The notes under the pieces: generated by a model
Database searches by the model: none
The model's input: only the letters and a program-made list of their open reading frames with translations
Told to the model about the DNA's origin: nothing
From: Cladorrhinum sp. PSN259
Lineage: Eukaryota; Ascomycota; Sordariomycetes; Sordariales; Podosporaceae
Direction: 5' to 3'
Length of the DNA stretch: 64,000 bases
Assembly (NCBI GenBank): GCA_033725935.1
Contig: MU867064.1
Location: 806,001-870,000 of the forward strand
Part shown: in pieces, positions 42,901 through 53,807 of the stretch
Position numbering within the stretch: the first letter of the stretch is position 1
How the letters are laid out: every line of letters begins with the position of its first letter
Made by a program: the position numbers and the translations under genes

Positions 42901-45865
42901 ATTACCGAGCATTTGCGTCATTGCTTCACTACCACCACTGTCGCTGCGATGAGTAGAGAGGCGGCGAGGTTCTTGGGAGACGGGCCCAAGGTTAAAGTAC
43001 GATGGCTGTCCTAGGCTACCAGCACAGTCACTGGGAGTCATTTGCGGGGTTGATCCAGGAGAGTGTCCACGACCGTGAAGGTCAAGAGAAGTCGAACGAG
43101 AGGATGCAATCGAGGTAGACCTCGCAAATGGACCCTGTTTGAGGAGATCTGGGGCGGATTCGTTGCTGGCGTTGAGGGCTCGCTTTTGCCGACCGATCAA
43201 TCCCATGCGGGATAGCCCGAAATCGGTGAGTTTCAGATGTCCCTTTTGGTCAATCAAGAGGTTGTCGGGTTTGAGGTCGCGATGGACTATTCCTCGACTA
43301 TGAAGATGTTCAACGCCGAGGATCACCTCGCCTAAATACTTCTTGGCCCAATCCTCGTTGAGACCGCCCAGAATCTTGATCAAAGAAGCGCAGTCACCAC
43401 CGTTCAAGTACTCCATGACCAGATACAGATAATCCTTGCTTGAAAACGTCCAGTATAGTTTGGCAACGAAGTCGCTTTCACCTTGCCACATCATTATGGC
43501 GCGTTCTGCTTTCACATTGGTGACTTGGTTCTTGGCAACCATGTCGGCCTTTTTTAGAACTTTGATGGCGAAGTACTCGCCCGTGGACTTCTTTTTTGAA
43601 AGATACACACTCCCAAAGGCCCCCTTGCTAATAGGTTTGATGATTTCGAAGTCCTTGATAGACGGTGGCACCGCTTTGGCTTGGGGCCCGCCAACAACTG
43701 CACTCAGCCTGGGAGACAGAGGTGGTTTTATCCCGATCTCGCCAGTAGAAGTTGAAATGGCAGCTGAAGATTGCCTTCTGTGGTGAGAATGGTGGCTGAC
43801 ATTGGGAGATGTAAATTCACTGCTGGGGAGCATTGGTGATGCTTCCGGGGACATCAGGCCGTCTGAGAGAAAAGGCAGGTTACGGGGTTTCGAGATCCGA
43901 AGGGGAGAGGACGGCGGGCCGATTCGCGAAGGAGATTCTTGTCGCCGCGGTGAAACTGCTCCGGGCAGTATTAAACTTTTTCGATGATGTTGCCTTGAGC
44001 TTGCCTGCCTTCGAAGGTCACTAAATTCAGACATTGGTGAGTCTGTTCGCTGTGCTTGCCTGGAGGTCACAGAGGCTGACTTTAAGCTGCCATCGCTATC
44101 TGCGCCTGCATCACTCTCGAATATCATTGATTCGCGTCGTGAGCGGTTTGCACCGCTCAAATTATTGAGGGTCCCTCGATGGGATCGAGGGGTCGGGCAT
44201 TCCCTTGGGCTGCTCACACCCGATCCGGCGGACAAAAGTGCGGTTGACAACCGCCGCTTGTCGGGATCTTCGTTAATATCAGCCTTCTGAAGAGCCAACG
44301 CCAAGGTGGAGGGGCCATCAAAGGATCCCACAAAAATGCCTTCCTCAGCTGGCGGCGCATCCTCTTCTGCTGCTTCCCCCATCTCTTCCTCTTCTCCGTC
44401 ATCTTCATCTTCGGTGGAGTCACTGAGTCGCCCAGAAGCGATTTTCTGGGCTTTGCGCATGGCTGCTTCTATACAATCTTGAACCAGATAGGCGAACTCA
44501 ATCCGGATTCGTTCAGCATATTCGAGGATCCGACGGTGACGGAACACGGCTTCAACTTTTTCCTTGGCAACCCTTTCAGTATCAGCGCAGAGTACAGCGA
44601 GGCCCTGTTCCTGTTCAAGAGTATTGGTTGTGGGGGTCTCCCACTGCAATACTTGAGTAATGCGGCCATCTGACTGAGGTGACTGGGTGCGAAATTCACC
44701 CGAGACCTGTGATGTCTCTTTGATCGCTGGCGTGCTAATTTCAATAGAAGTGTCACAAAGGTCCAGCAGTAGCTCGACGATTCTCGCCTGGGGACGGCGA
44801 ATAGCAAAAGATCGCGCCCTCGCATGTCCGACTACCCCTGAAGAGCGATCCCGCGATCGACCTGCGCCTGGCCCTGGAGATGATGTGCCCGGAGAGGAAG
44901 TCGTCGATTTTGGAGGGCCTATGATGTATCCTTTGTATTCAGCCATGGGAACCAGTGCCTGGTCTCCTGTCAATGATCGGCTCCGCCGGGCTTCTAGCGC
45001 ATCAAGGACCTTGACAATCGCGCTTCGATGCTCGGTTAAATTGTCCTGCGCCATCTGGACATCCATTTCTGCGCGGTGCTCCTGGAGGCAGAGATCTGTA
45101 TGTTTCTCAAACCACCAAGGTGATATCTGACGCTCGCAAATTCGGCACAAGACTGGAAGGGGAGGCGGATGCGCGGCTGGATCGTCTGGACCAGCTTCCG
45201 CAAGCTGGGTAAGATAGCTAGCAAGGACTTCAGCGCCAGAACCCAGAGAGTCGACAATGACTGCGGGCAAATCAATCTTGATTTCTCGAGGCGGCACCCA
45301 TGGCCTGATCATCCACATACTCTAAAACCAGAATCAGTCATCGGACTGCCAGCTGAAACATGAAACAGGGCAGACTTACATGGCTTTCTCCCTCAGAGGC
45401 CCCGCTGTAGACCATAATACCCTGAGCTTCCAACTCAACAATAGGGGGGGCAATGGATTCGTCTGACTGCCCAAGCATCTCAATGGGATAAAACTTGGCC
45501 AATGGTCCCATGTAAACAGCGAATCGAAGGAATTGGCTACGCCTGTCATCCTTCTTCATGCCTTCGACAACCCGAGAAAATATTGTTTTGTCCTCGCTGA
45601 CTATAAGGTCGGCAATCGGTTTTCCTGTTACGGAGTCTGGCTGGGTCCCGATAACGTCAACCCAAGAAGGGCTCACCCATCGAACTGTTGCATCCAAGTT
45701 CAAGTCGAGGAGTACATTGAGGGTCTGTTCTGCTGCCTCGCGCAGTTCTTCTCTCTCTTCCCGAATATCCTCGCTGAGGGAGCGCTCCATGACGCCAGCG
45801 CTCGCCCGGAGCGAGGTCACGGCCGGCGGTGCGAGCATGTTCGGGGCAATAGATTCCTCCTCCAT
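39919..45865 (-). CDS. rim15: Rim15-type PAS/AGC kinase/receiver protein
   Basis: Rim15 kinases act below TOR and PKA and drive quiescence and stress programmes, largely through endosulfine phosphorylation. Two exons (45865-45380, 45321-39919; 58-bp intron) give 1962 aa. A PAS-like region lies at about 40-160. A family zinc motif starting CRICERQISPWWFEKH is at about 221-245. The kinase domain runs from about 716: glycine loop GAFGSVY, VAIK-equivalent AIKVLKK, HRDLKPDN at about 839, DFGLSRMG, then a ~180-residue insert before GTPDYLAPE at about 1039. That insert is characteristic of the Rim15/Cek1 group. A response-regulator receiver domain is at about 1522-1650: VLICDDHP, FDIIFLEYRLP, AITAY, LIEKP. 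The phospho-acceptor position is Glu1574 instead of Asp. The remaining regions are Ser/Pro-rich. Start at 45865 is the first ATG in frame. Confidence 0.95.
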
Positions 45866-47900
45866 TGTGATGGAATATCTGTCGTGAGGTTCAGTCGTTT
45901 ATTCGACACCATTTGCAAGGGCGCAAAATAACAATTCCTTGACCAGAGAATACGTGTTGGCGGAGGGGCAGCAGTCGGCAGCCAGTAGGTGGGGGTGTAG
46001 GTGGTAGCTGGTCGACAAGCACGTCGATCTAGGGTATGCTATGCGTGGTTGCTAACTTGGTGGTACTGAACAGAAGCAAGTCAAATCCTGGGTCGGAGGT
46101 CGTTGAGCGAGATTTGGTCAATGTTGATCTGGTAGAAGATCGTTCCGGGGTGGAGCTAGGAAGCGCAATTGTGGCCTAAGATGCCAAAGCCAAAGAGCTC
46201 TCAGCGCCCAGTACACGACATAATGGGACCGATCGACGTGAATATGGCTCCGTCGGGTGTTGGAAAGCGAGGGAATAGCTATTGTAGGCTGGCCGAAAGT
46301 GCCGCTTGTTGTCGTACTGTCATTGACAACTGAACAGAACCTCGATTGCCCGAGGTCGGCTAGGTTCACGAATTGACGACGGAGGCACTGCAGCAAGGCA
46401 GTTGGGTGGAGCGAACGGACGACGTCCAGTTGGCAGTGGGCAGTGGGCAACGCTGCCCAAGGTGCGGGACTCGAGTGTTACTCGCTATCGATAGCAATCT
46501 GGTGACCTGGGGGGTTGCAATGATGAGTGTGGTGTTTCCTGAGCCGCTGCTCCTGGTGCAGGCAAAGGCTCAGATTCCTAAAAGGAGGCGACTTTGAGAC
46601 TTGCGATTCGACTCGGCGCAACGAATCCTACAGGGAAGCGAGCAGCAGGCCACGAAGAGTCGGGACACGGGGGTACCGTGTGCTGGGATGAGGCCTGTGG
46701 TAGCCGGTGGTGGTGTTGCCAGTTCGGTTTTGGTGGGTTTGTTTGTTGCAGGTTCCAGAAGCCCAAAGTTTAAGTGGGGAAGTCCTTTGGTCCTTTGTTC
46801 CCGTCCCCGCCCTTTTTAAGTGACCCAAGAAAAAAAAAAGGAGAAAAAAAAAGGGCCACTGACGTGCCGTCACAAAAGCTACTTGCAAAGACCCGGCATT
46901 AACTCACTCGATTAGGTGAGACCTGACGAAATTCCACAAGCCAAACAAACATGATCATCAACAATAAAGCAGAAATACATAGCTGTGCCGTTTTCTCTCC
47001 CTCTTCTCGCATCCTGGGGAGTGCCGTTTGAAGCGGGGAAAGGGCGTTGTGGCCAATCAGGGCTGTGTCAGCTGCGTGTTCTAGGATCTTCCCTGGCAGT
47101 ATCAGTACCCAGAACATCCTAGCTGGCCTTCCCCGACCCAAGGTAGCGCGACTTGGCTTGGTCACACTCTCGCTTGATTGACAACACGGCGATGGAAGCT
47201 TCCTCCCCGAACAGAGCTTCAAGAAAGAGATATCTAGGTGCGAGTAGACAGAGTCTGATGTATACTAAGCAACATTGGCAAAACTTGGGCGCCATGCCAC
47301 CCGGTCTGCTTCCAAAAAGAGCAGCAGTTTGTGATTCGGAAAAACTGGCTTCACTTCAGACGGTTTTTTCTTATTCAAATTTCTCGAATCCTTCCTTATC
47401 CTGCTACCCAGAAAGCAATATCGACATCCATAGTAGTGATAGCCAACAATCAACGTGACCTCTTTCAACGCTCTCGTACCACTTGGCACCTCACCGCAGG
47501 AAGAGATCCGTGGACGATGAGCAGTTCGTCTGCGGCTGCTGTTGCCATTGAGGGCTTGGTCAAGCCATCTGTTGGCTGATTGTCCCTCCTGCATGACTCC
47601 GTCTCACGAGGTGCCCTATGACACAAACAACGGCCAATTAACTGTGTCAATGGACAAATAAGACGGGGCCGCCCCCTCTCCCCCCACCTGGGTTTTCCTT
47701 CACATTAGGTACAGTGTACACTACACTACGGATACTACTACATCCATTAATTTTGGTGCTGTTGCATACCCTTGTGACCTCATCTCTTAAACTGGAGGTT
47801 ACCCATTGCTAGCTATCCCAACGGATAACTGCATCCTTCGATGGGAAAAGAGGGGATGAAAGCCGAAAGGGCGGCAACCTGGGGTCACTGTCAGTAAGGT

Positions 47901-47928
47901 GCATGCTGCATGCTGCATGCTGCATGCT
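47901..47928. repeat. heptamer GCATGCT x4
   Basis: Four perfect tandem copies of GCATGCT occur. Each contains the palindrome GCATGC, so the array is also hairpin-capable. Confidence 0.9.
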
Positions 47929-49756
47929 CAATCCTCATCTCTCCAATCCCCCTTGCTGCAGCATCTGAACAGCTCGAACCAATTCCTGGGGTCACATACT
48001 TTCTAGGTAGCCCGAACGCTCCGGACTTCCACTCCGCCTCTCCAATGCTCTCAATTGGCCTCCAATGTATGGATACCGTGGCTATCACCAACCATGTGCT
48101 CAAAAAGCACTGGGCATGACGAGTCTGGCACCTCCAGAGGTGGTGATGGGAGGTTGAAAGGGTCGCATCCTCCATATGCTCATCAACCCAAGAACAGCTA
48201 GGCTTTGTTCGATTATTGGACAGCTATAGTCATCCTTCCAACATAATGCAGGCCAAGAAAGAGAGTCTGTTTTTCCTGTTAGCTCGCCAGGCCCTCATCG
48301 CCGAATGGATGCATCCTCTGTCGGACGACATATACAAGTGTTGCAGGTGTTGCAAGCATGCAGCTATCCTTCTGCAGCAATCCTATGACAAAATGCTCGC
48401 CAAGCAGTCGGAAACTGCCGCCACTTGCACAGAATAACCCATCTCTGGACACTTGGTGACTAAATAATATATGAAATGGCATGATAATAAGGAAGGTGAT
48501 CACGCCTGTTATTTGGGTATCAGCATGCAGTCTCCCACACCGTCTGAAGTGTCAAACTCACCATGGGGTCCTTGGTTCGATAAACCCTCTAGAGAGATAT
48601 GCAAACAAATAGCAAGCCGATATTCGCAACCGGTCGTAGCAACCCGGATGAGACATCCTTCCCAGAGTCATCACCGTCATATCATGATATTTCGCTCTTG
48701 CACACCTGTGAAACCCAGTTTCCTGAGACACTACGTAAGCCTTTCCATGTCCCATGACCCTTCTCGTCCGCTGCCAGTCTGTTCACTGTCTCGGAGCGCT
48801 GCATTTATCCAGATCCCCGGGGACCAGACGGAAACAGTGACGGGAAGGCCGGCGTTTCCTGCCGTGTCACCACAACTTGGAAGAGAGCCAAGAGCAGAAT
48901 GTCACTTTGCAGGACTTTTGGAAGGCAAAAGAGAGGATTCGAAACACAGCCATTGCTCAAAAAGGACGCATGCATGCATTTACATGCTGTGGCGTCCAGG
49001 TTCTGAGGGACAGCTCTGATTGCTTGATCTATCATCGGTGACATCCGAAAGGGATTCGGGTGCCCTGTTTCTCTCCAGTGCAAAGGCTGTGTTCGCAAAG
49101 AAGGGAAAGGCTTCCTGCCGTCAAACCATGCTGTTCCGTTCCACTCTGGTCAATCGATAATGCATGTGGAACACAGCGCATATCTCAGCCGAAGATCATC
49201 CTCGATGCGTGGGGGTTTTGAAGCTGGGCCAAATGATCCATCATTGTCATGGTGTCATCTCGAAGAAAATAGACGGTCGTGGCTGAGAGTTGGAGTTCCG
49301 AAACTTTTCGTCTTTCAAGTCGTATATCTTCAAGTCGTCACAAAGAAAATGAAGACACACCGATTGGGCTCTCAGCACCGTCTCCGTTGAGCTCTTCCAG
49401 AACGAGATGGTCCCCATGTCGAAAAACAGGCGAGGCGTACAGGGCAAATATATTTTGGATCAAGGCTTGCTTTGGGACCATTCAGAGCTTTTGCTGGCAT
49501 CTTCAGGCCTCACCCACTTCCGCAAATATACACAATGTCGACAATTGAGATCCTAAATGCGCCTTGGAGGCCAGAAATGAAGGTGTTATCGCAAGTGAGA
49601 GTTTCATCAATTCATTTACTCGACTTCAAGAAAAGGGTGTAGTATCGACTGATACTTACAAGAACTATCGCGAGGCATCATGAAGAGCCCACTGAATACA
49701 CTTGCTGCTAGTCTCTGAAAAGTGATGATGTTGATCTGTGATGAATCGGGACAACC

Positions 49757-49797
49757 AAACCCCCCTGTCACTTCATGGCTTCCATCAGGGGGGGTTT
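49757..49797. repeat. inverted repeat AAACCCCCCTG / CAGGGGGGGTTT
   Basis: Two arms, 11 and 12 nt, are complementary apart from one bulged G. They are separated by 18 nt and lie about 225 bp before the ferric reductase ATG. Each arm holds a CCCCT/AGGGG stress-element core. Confidence 0.7.
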
Positions 49798-49869
49798 AGC
49801 ACGACGTCAACAGTACGCCAAGGCAAGCTATCCCAGACTTCGCTTAGCCATTGCAGATATTATCAGATG

Positions 49870-49878
49870 ATCAGATAA
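49870..49878 (+). promoter_or_regulatory. iron-GATA-factor-like site ATCAGATAA
   Basis: The nonamer matches ATCWGATAA, the consensus described for fungal iron-repressing GATA factors (SreA/SRE/Sfu1 type). It lies 144 bp upstream of the ferric reductase start. A related ATCAGATGA overlaps just before it. Binding is inferred. Confidence 0.5.
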
Positions 49879-50021
49879 GCATTCGAACTCCTCTTCATCA
49901 TCACTCCTCGGAGCTCGGCTCACCACAACAGCCCTCCATCTTCTCCCGACCGCCACCGGCATATCGGCGGGACCCGATAAAGGTTGACATCAAGATTTGA
50001 TTCTTGTTCTTGCCGGTAGCG

Positions 50022-52064
50022 ATGGACCGCGGTCGGATTTGCACGCAGGCCAACAAAGCGCTGCCGGCTTTCCTCCGCACATTCTGCTCTTCACCTCCAG
50101 GATGCATCTCAATCAGACACGAAGAAGGCCGGCTTGAGCTGACCCCGGAGCAGCTGGCATTCTTGCGGCAACTGATCGAAGCTCTCTATGATGGCCGTGC
50201 CGTGGTCGCATCTTACAATATCATCATAGTCGCTGTTATCTTGGTCCTCACCTTTCTGCACTGGCGAGAAACAAAGAAGGCGAGGAGGAAATGGAGGCAA
50301 ATAACACAACTCGCGCGAGGTCATGTTGATGCTGTTGCCTCGACGGCTTCCTCTTTTTCGAGCAGTACGCCCGCGGGAATTGCAACACCATCAGGGGCTG
50401 CAAAGGACGACCTCGTCGATGTCGAACAGCTTCCCCTTTTATCCAAAAACGGTGCATCGGGAAAACCCAAGAAAAGAACAGTGAAATCCAAAATTGCACG
50501 ATCTGTATCGGCTTGGCTCGCACATCAACCGCCTCCATTACCGATCGTCAACAGGACTCTGCCATCCAACGGCACCTCGTTATTCATCCTCGCGTGGCTC
50601 GCCATCTCGCTCTTCTTACACTTTTACCGTCTTCCAATGCGATGGGACTTCTTCTTCATCTTTGCGGATCGCTCCGCGTGTCACTTTATCGTGAACCTGC
50701 CTTTGCTGTACCTTCTGGGGGCCAAGAACCAGCCGCTCCGGGTCCTAACGGGATACTCGTACGAAGCTCTCAACGTCTTCCACCGCCGCGTGGGCGAGCT
50801 GGTATGTCTCGAGGCAGTTGTACACTTTGTCGGCATGGTAATCTACCAGTTTTTCATTGCTGAAGAATGGCTTCTGGCAACGGTTAGCGTACGAGACTAC
50901 TTCACGCACCCGCTCATCGTGATGGGCATCGGGGCGTTCGTCTCGTACGAACTGCTCTTCTTTACCTCGTTGGGAAGTTTCCGCCAGCGGTGGTACGAGC
51001 TATTTCTAGTCTCACATGTCTTTCTCCAGGCTGGCGCTCTGGTTTTCTTGTGGTTTCACTTCCCAACCAGTCACCCGTACGTTGCGGTGTCCCTTGGCAT
51101 ATTTTTGACGGACCGTCTTGTGTGGCGCTTCGGCTTGAAGAGGGCGACCATCACGGCGGATCTCACCATTCTTGATAAGGAAACGTACCTAGTGTCAGCT
51201 GATTGGAATATTGCGTCGGGTTCCTCAGAAGGAAAGAAGATTGGCTTCCTGAGCCGTCATTCCATTCTCCAAGGTTGGGAACCGACAGATCACGTCTTCC
51301 TTACCGTCCCAGTGCTTGGTCGCTCTCACGCTTTACAGTCGCATCCTTTCACCATTGCATCTGCCGCCCCAGGACGGTCACAGAATCTGGCAGAGTCTGA
51401 AGACGACTCGGATTCTGACGGCCAAAACCCTAGACATGCGTGGTTCAACCTGTTGATCCGTGCTCATGACGGCTTCACCGCTGACCTGCTCCGTTATGCG
51501 CAATCCCATTCACGAGTTTCTGTACAACTGGATGGGCCGTACGGTTCTCCACATGCATTGAGCATGCTGCGGGCCTCAAAATGTGCGATCCTTGTAGCGG
51601 GCGGTAGTGGCATAGCAGTGACGTTTCCTCTAGCGTGGGCTTTGCTTCATGATGGTCATTCAATTACTCCAGACGAAGAGGAAGAAGAAGATGGGAAGAT
51701 TCATAGCAGCGCCGACAGGATGGTAAGGCATAGAAGGAGAACAAGAGGAGGAAGAAAAGTCCACATGCTCTGGATAACTCACTCCCGGTGTCACCAGGAC
51801 TGGATCCCCCGTGAGCATCTGGACGAGCTAGTGGAGCTGGGGCTGGAGCTTGTTGTCCCTGAACCGACGGCTGAGAAGGGAAGGCCGGACGTGAAGGGGG
51901 TCGTGGCCAAGTGGCTCGAGGATGGTGTGGATGCTGATGGTGGGGATACGAGCGTGGTCGTTTCTGGGCCGGATGGGTTGAATCGGGTTGTGAGGAACTT
52001 GTGTGCTGATAAGATTCAGGAGGGGAAGGAAGTGCGGATTGCGGTGGAGAAATTTGGATGGTGA
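50022..52064 (+). CDS. FRE-type ferric (cupric) reductase
   Basis: The enzyme reduces Fe3+ chelates at a membrane using cytosolic NADPH, via FAD and two haems. The frame is intronless and gives 680 aa from the ATG at 50022. About seven membrane helices are visible, the first near residues 60-80 (YNIIIVAVILVLTFLHW). Two His pairs with the required 14-residue spacing are present: His254/His268 (in FHRRVG...VVHFVG) and His332/His346 (in LVSHVFL...WFHF), expected to hold two haems. The FAD motif HPFTIAS is at about 440 and the nucleotide motif GGSGIA near 526. The C-terminus ends in the conserved FGW. An acidic insert (DEEEEEDG) and a basic patch split the NADPH domain. No signal peptide is obvious. 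An iron-GATA-like motif precedes it. No ferroxidase/permease partner is nearby. Confidence 0.93.
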   Translation: MDRGRICTQANKALPAFLRTFCSSPPGCISIRHEEGRLELTPEQLAFLRQLIEALYDGRAVVASYNIIIVAVILVLTFLHWRETKKARRKWRQITQLARGHVDAVASTASSFSSSTPAGIATPSGAAKDDLVDVEQLPLLSKNGASGKPKKRTVKSKIARSVSAWLAHQPPPLPIVNRTLPSNGTSLFILAWLAISLFLHFYRLPMRWDFFFIFADRSACHFIVNLPLLYLLGAKNQPLRVLTGYSYEALNVFHRRVGELVCLEAVVHFVGMVIYQFFIAEEWLLATVSVRDYFTHPLIVMGIGAFVSYELLFFTSLGSFRQRWYELFLVSHVFLQAGALVFLWFHFPTSHPYVAVSLGIFLTDRLVWRFGLKRATITADLTILDKETYLVSADWNIASGSSEGKKIGFLSRHSILQGWEPTDHVFLTVPVLGRSHALQSHPFTIASAAPGRSQNLAESEDDSDSDGQNPRHAWFNLLIRAHDGFTADLLRYAQSHSRVSVQLDGPYGSPHALSMLRASKCAILVAGGSGIAVTFPLAWALLHDGHSITPDEEEEEDGKIHSSADRMVRHRRRTRGGRKVHMLWITHSRCHQDWIPREHLDELVELGLELVVPEPTAEKGRPDVKGVVAKWLEDGVDADGGDTSVVVSGPDGLNRVVRNLCADKIQEGKEVRIAVEKFGW

Positions 52065-52444
52065 GACTTTCTTTGTGATTACAAGTGGCATTGTCTATGG
52101 CTTTTTTACTTCACTTTCTGGCTTGAGCTTTGTGCTCATGATGATGGTGGTGATGATTTCGGATGATAAAGTGAAGGACATGACGGTTCTTGGGGTTCTA
52201 ACCCCATATACAAGAGATAATATATACAAGAGATGTAAGTAGAAGTACAAACAAATAAACAAGCAATATCATACACGAAAGAAAAAAAAGAAGAAAAAAA
52301 AGGGGGGGAAAAGGCATTCCCTGTTTCGTCTTTTCACATTCCCTCCTCGATACCCCATTTCAACATTTCCATTATATATATCCATCCCATCCGCATTAAA
52401 TTTGATTTCTCCTTGATTGGAATATCTCACGAAAAAGATGAAAT
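52065..52444. other. convergent 3' flank with a 13-bp direct repeat
   Basis: This is probable 3' UTR of the reductase and of the next minus-strand gene. A 13-bp direct repeat ATATACAAGAGAT occurs at 52206-52218 and 52222-52234. A long polypurine tract lies at about 52278-52312. Confidence 0.6.
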
Positions 52445-52741
52445 TTATTCAGAACCAGGCTTCTTCATCTCCCCCGTGTCCTTGATACCCTTTCCCAGCG
52501 ATTTAGCAGCCCCCGACACCCCTCCGGTGAGGTTCGTGACCATGTCGCCGACGGGCGCGCCCGTATTGCCCGCCGCGCTGCTGATGGTGCTTCCCAGCCC
52601 GCTGCCGGCCGCCCCGACGGTGTCGCCCAGCGTGTCGGTAACGCCCCCGAGTGTGTTTCCCAGAGTGGAGGTGACGGTCTTGCCTAGGCCCGCGGCTTGT
52701 CCAGTGGCTTGCTTGGTAGTCTTGTCAATATTTTCAGACAT
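52445..52741 (-). CDS. small hydrophilic LEA-like protein
   Basis: This is a 98-residue frame from the ATG at 52741. It is rich in Gly, Thr, Ser, Lys and Ala and has no Cys or Trp. Imperfect repeats are visible: TLGNTLGGVTDTLGDTVG, then GLGSTISSAAGNTG and GGVSGAAKSLGKG. Both ends are charged (MSENIDKTTKQATGQ... and KDTGEMKKPGSE). The pattern resembles small late-embryogenesis-abundant or conidial/stress proteins, which are disordered and helix-forming on drying. The third codon position is strongly GC-biased, supporting coding. The promoter carries two CRE-like motifs. The function is inference from composition; no named domain is claimed. Confidence 0.72.
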   Translation of the reverse strand: MSENIDKTTKQATGQAAGLGKTVTSTLGNTLGGVTDTLGDTVGAAGSGLGSTISSAAGNTGAPVGDMVTNLTGGVSGAAKSLGKGIKDTGEMKKPGSE

Positions 52742-53807
52742 GACTATAAAAATAAAATAAAAATGTTGGGTTACTGTGGGGATCGAGAGAGGGAGGGGAA
52801 GATGAGTTGTGGTGTGATGTTGGCTTGTGTAGGTTTTGTCGTTTGTGGTTACAGAAAGATGATAATGGGCTTGCTTGTGCTACCCAAGTAAAAGAAATGA
52901 GTTTGGCTTCTTTGTGTATGTGTTTATGGTGATTTGAGCGGGAAACGTTTGAATCATCTCGACGTACATCCTTACGTCACCTGCGTTATTTTGCGTCACT
53001 TTGACGGTGGGTGGTCGTCAGAAATTTTTATTTTTTTATTTTCCCCTTTACAGTGAGTTGATGTTGGAATAGCAACTGACATTGAACTACAGTAATAATT
53101 CTCTTAAAGCAGTTGCAGGGTTTTGTTTACTTTCTTCCGTTCAGGGCTGTCTCTCATGGCAACAGGGGGGAATTTTAATCCAAACAGTGTTTGTGAAATA
53201 GGTCCAGCGAGCAGTTCATCGTGCAAAAACTTCAAGTTTGTAGGACTCATAAAACAGATGCTTCGTAGGTGAGATTCCTAATTCTGTCAACTGCTCACTA
53301 GGTTGCCCAATTCCAAGTTTCACGATGGTCGGTAAAAGCCGAGATCCTCGATTCAGGAGCATAAGCTTATCGAGAAGCATATCCGTAATTAGTGTCTGTG
53401 GCTTTGGAACAATGTAGGAACCAAACGGGGCAAAACCAGAGTAAGAAGCCTTTTGGTCTGCTCTGGTGACTAATCTCGTCACCGAATACCAGCGGAACGA
53501 GTCACGATACTTTCCAGACCCCTGGTTGGCTTCATGTCAAGAGCCCCTCCCTTCCTCTCTGACCCATGGTTACGTCGTGAGGACCTGAATGACTGGAGAC
53601 TATTTTGGGAAAATCTAATCCTGGCTTCAATTGGTTGGATCTATAGGTTGGGTGATCTAAGAGGAAGCTATAAGTAACTGAAGACATTCTGCCACGCTCC
53701 TCGTGGCCGAAAGAGGAGGTTTGCCGAGCTATGCTCAGTTAGCCCGAATCTCATTTTTCTGCTCTTTTACAACCCACTCTCGTTCAGATCCCGTTTACAA
53801 ACTGGAA
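52742..53807. other. divergent promoter spacer
   Basis: About 1.07 kb lies between the LEA-like gene (-) and the double-psi barrel gene (+). CRE-like motifs are listed separately. An 88-codon minus-strand frame at 53216-53482 lacks features and is not accepted. Confidence 0.5.
52972..52998 (-). promoter_or_regulatory. two CRE/ATF-like sites, TTACGTCA and TTGCGTCA
   Basis: On the minus strand these read TGACGTAA (52972-52979) and TGACGCAA (52991-52998). They lie about 230-260 bp before the LEA-like start codon. TGACGTAA is the core bound by Atf1/CRE-type bZIP stress factors. Confidence 0.5.

Larger units (their letters stand above)
45866..50021. other. 4.2-kb divergent regulatory region, RIM15 / ferric reductase
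   Basis: This is the longest spacer between two assigned genes in the window; it must hold the RIM15 leader and promoter and the reductase promoter. Open frames up to 182 codons (48471-49019, plus) lack domains and have non-coding composition. It contains a heptamer repeat, a GC dyad and an iron-GATA-like motif, listed separately. Confidence 0.5.

Noticed and set aside
48471..49019. 182-codon plus-strand frame
   Set aside because: No domain, mixed non-coding composition, no compatible splice model found.
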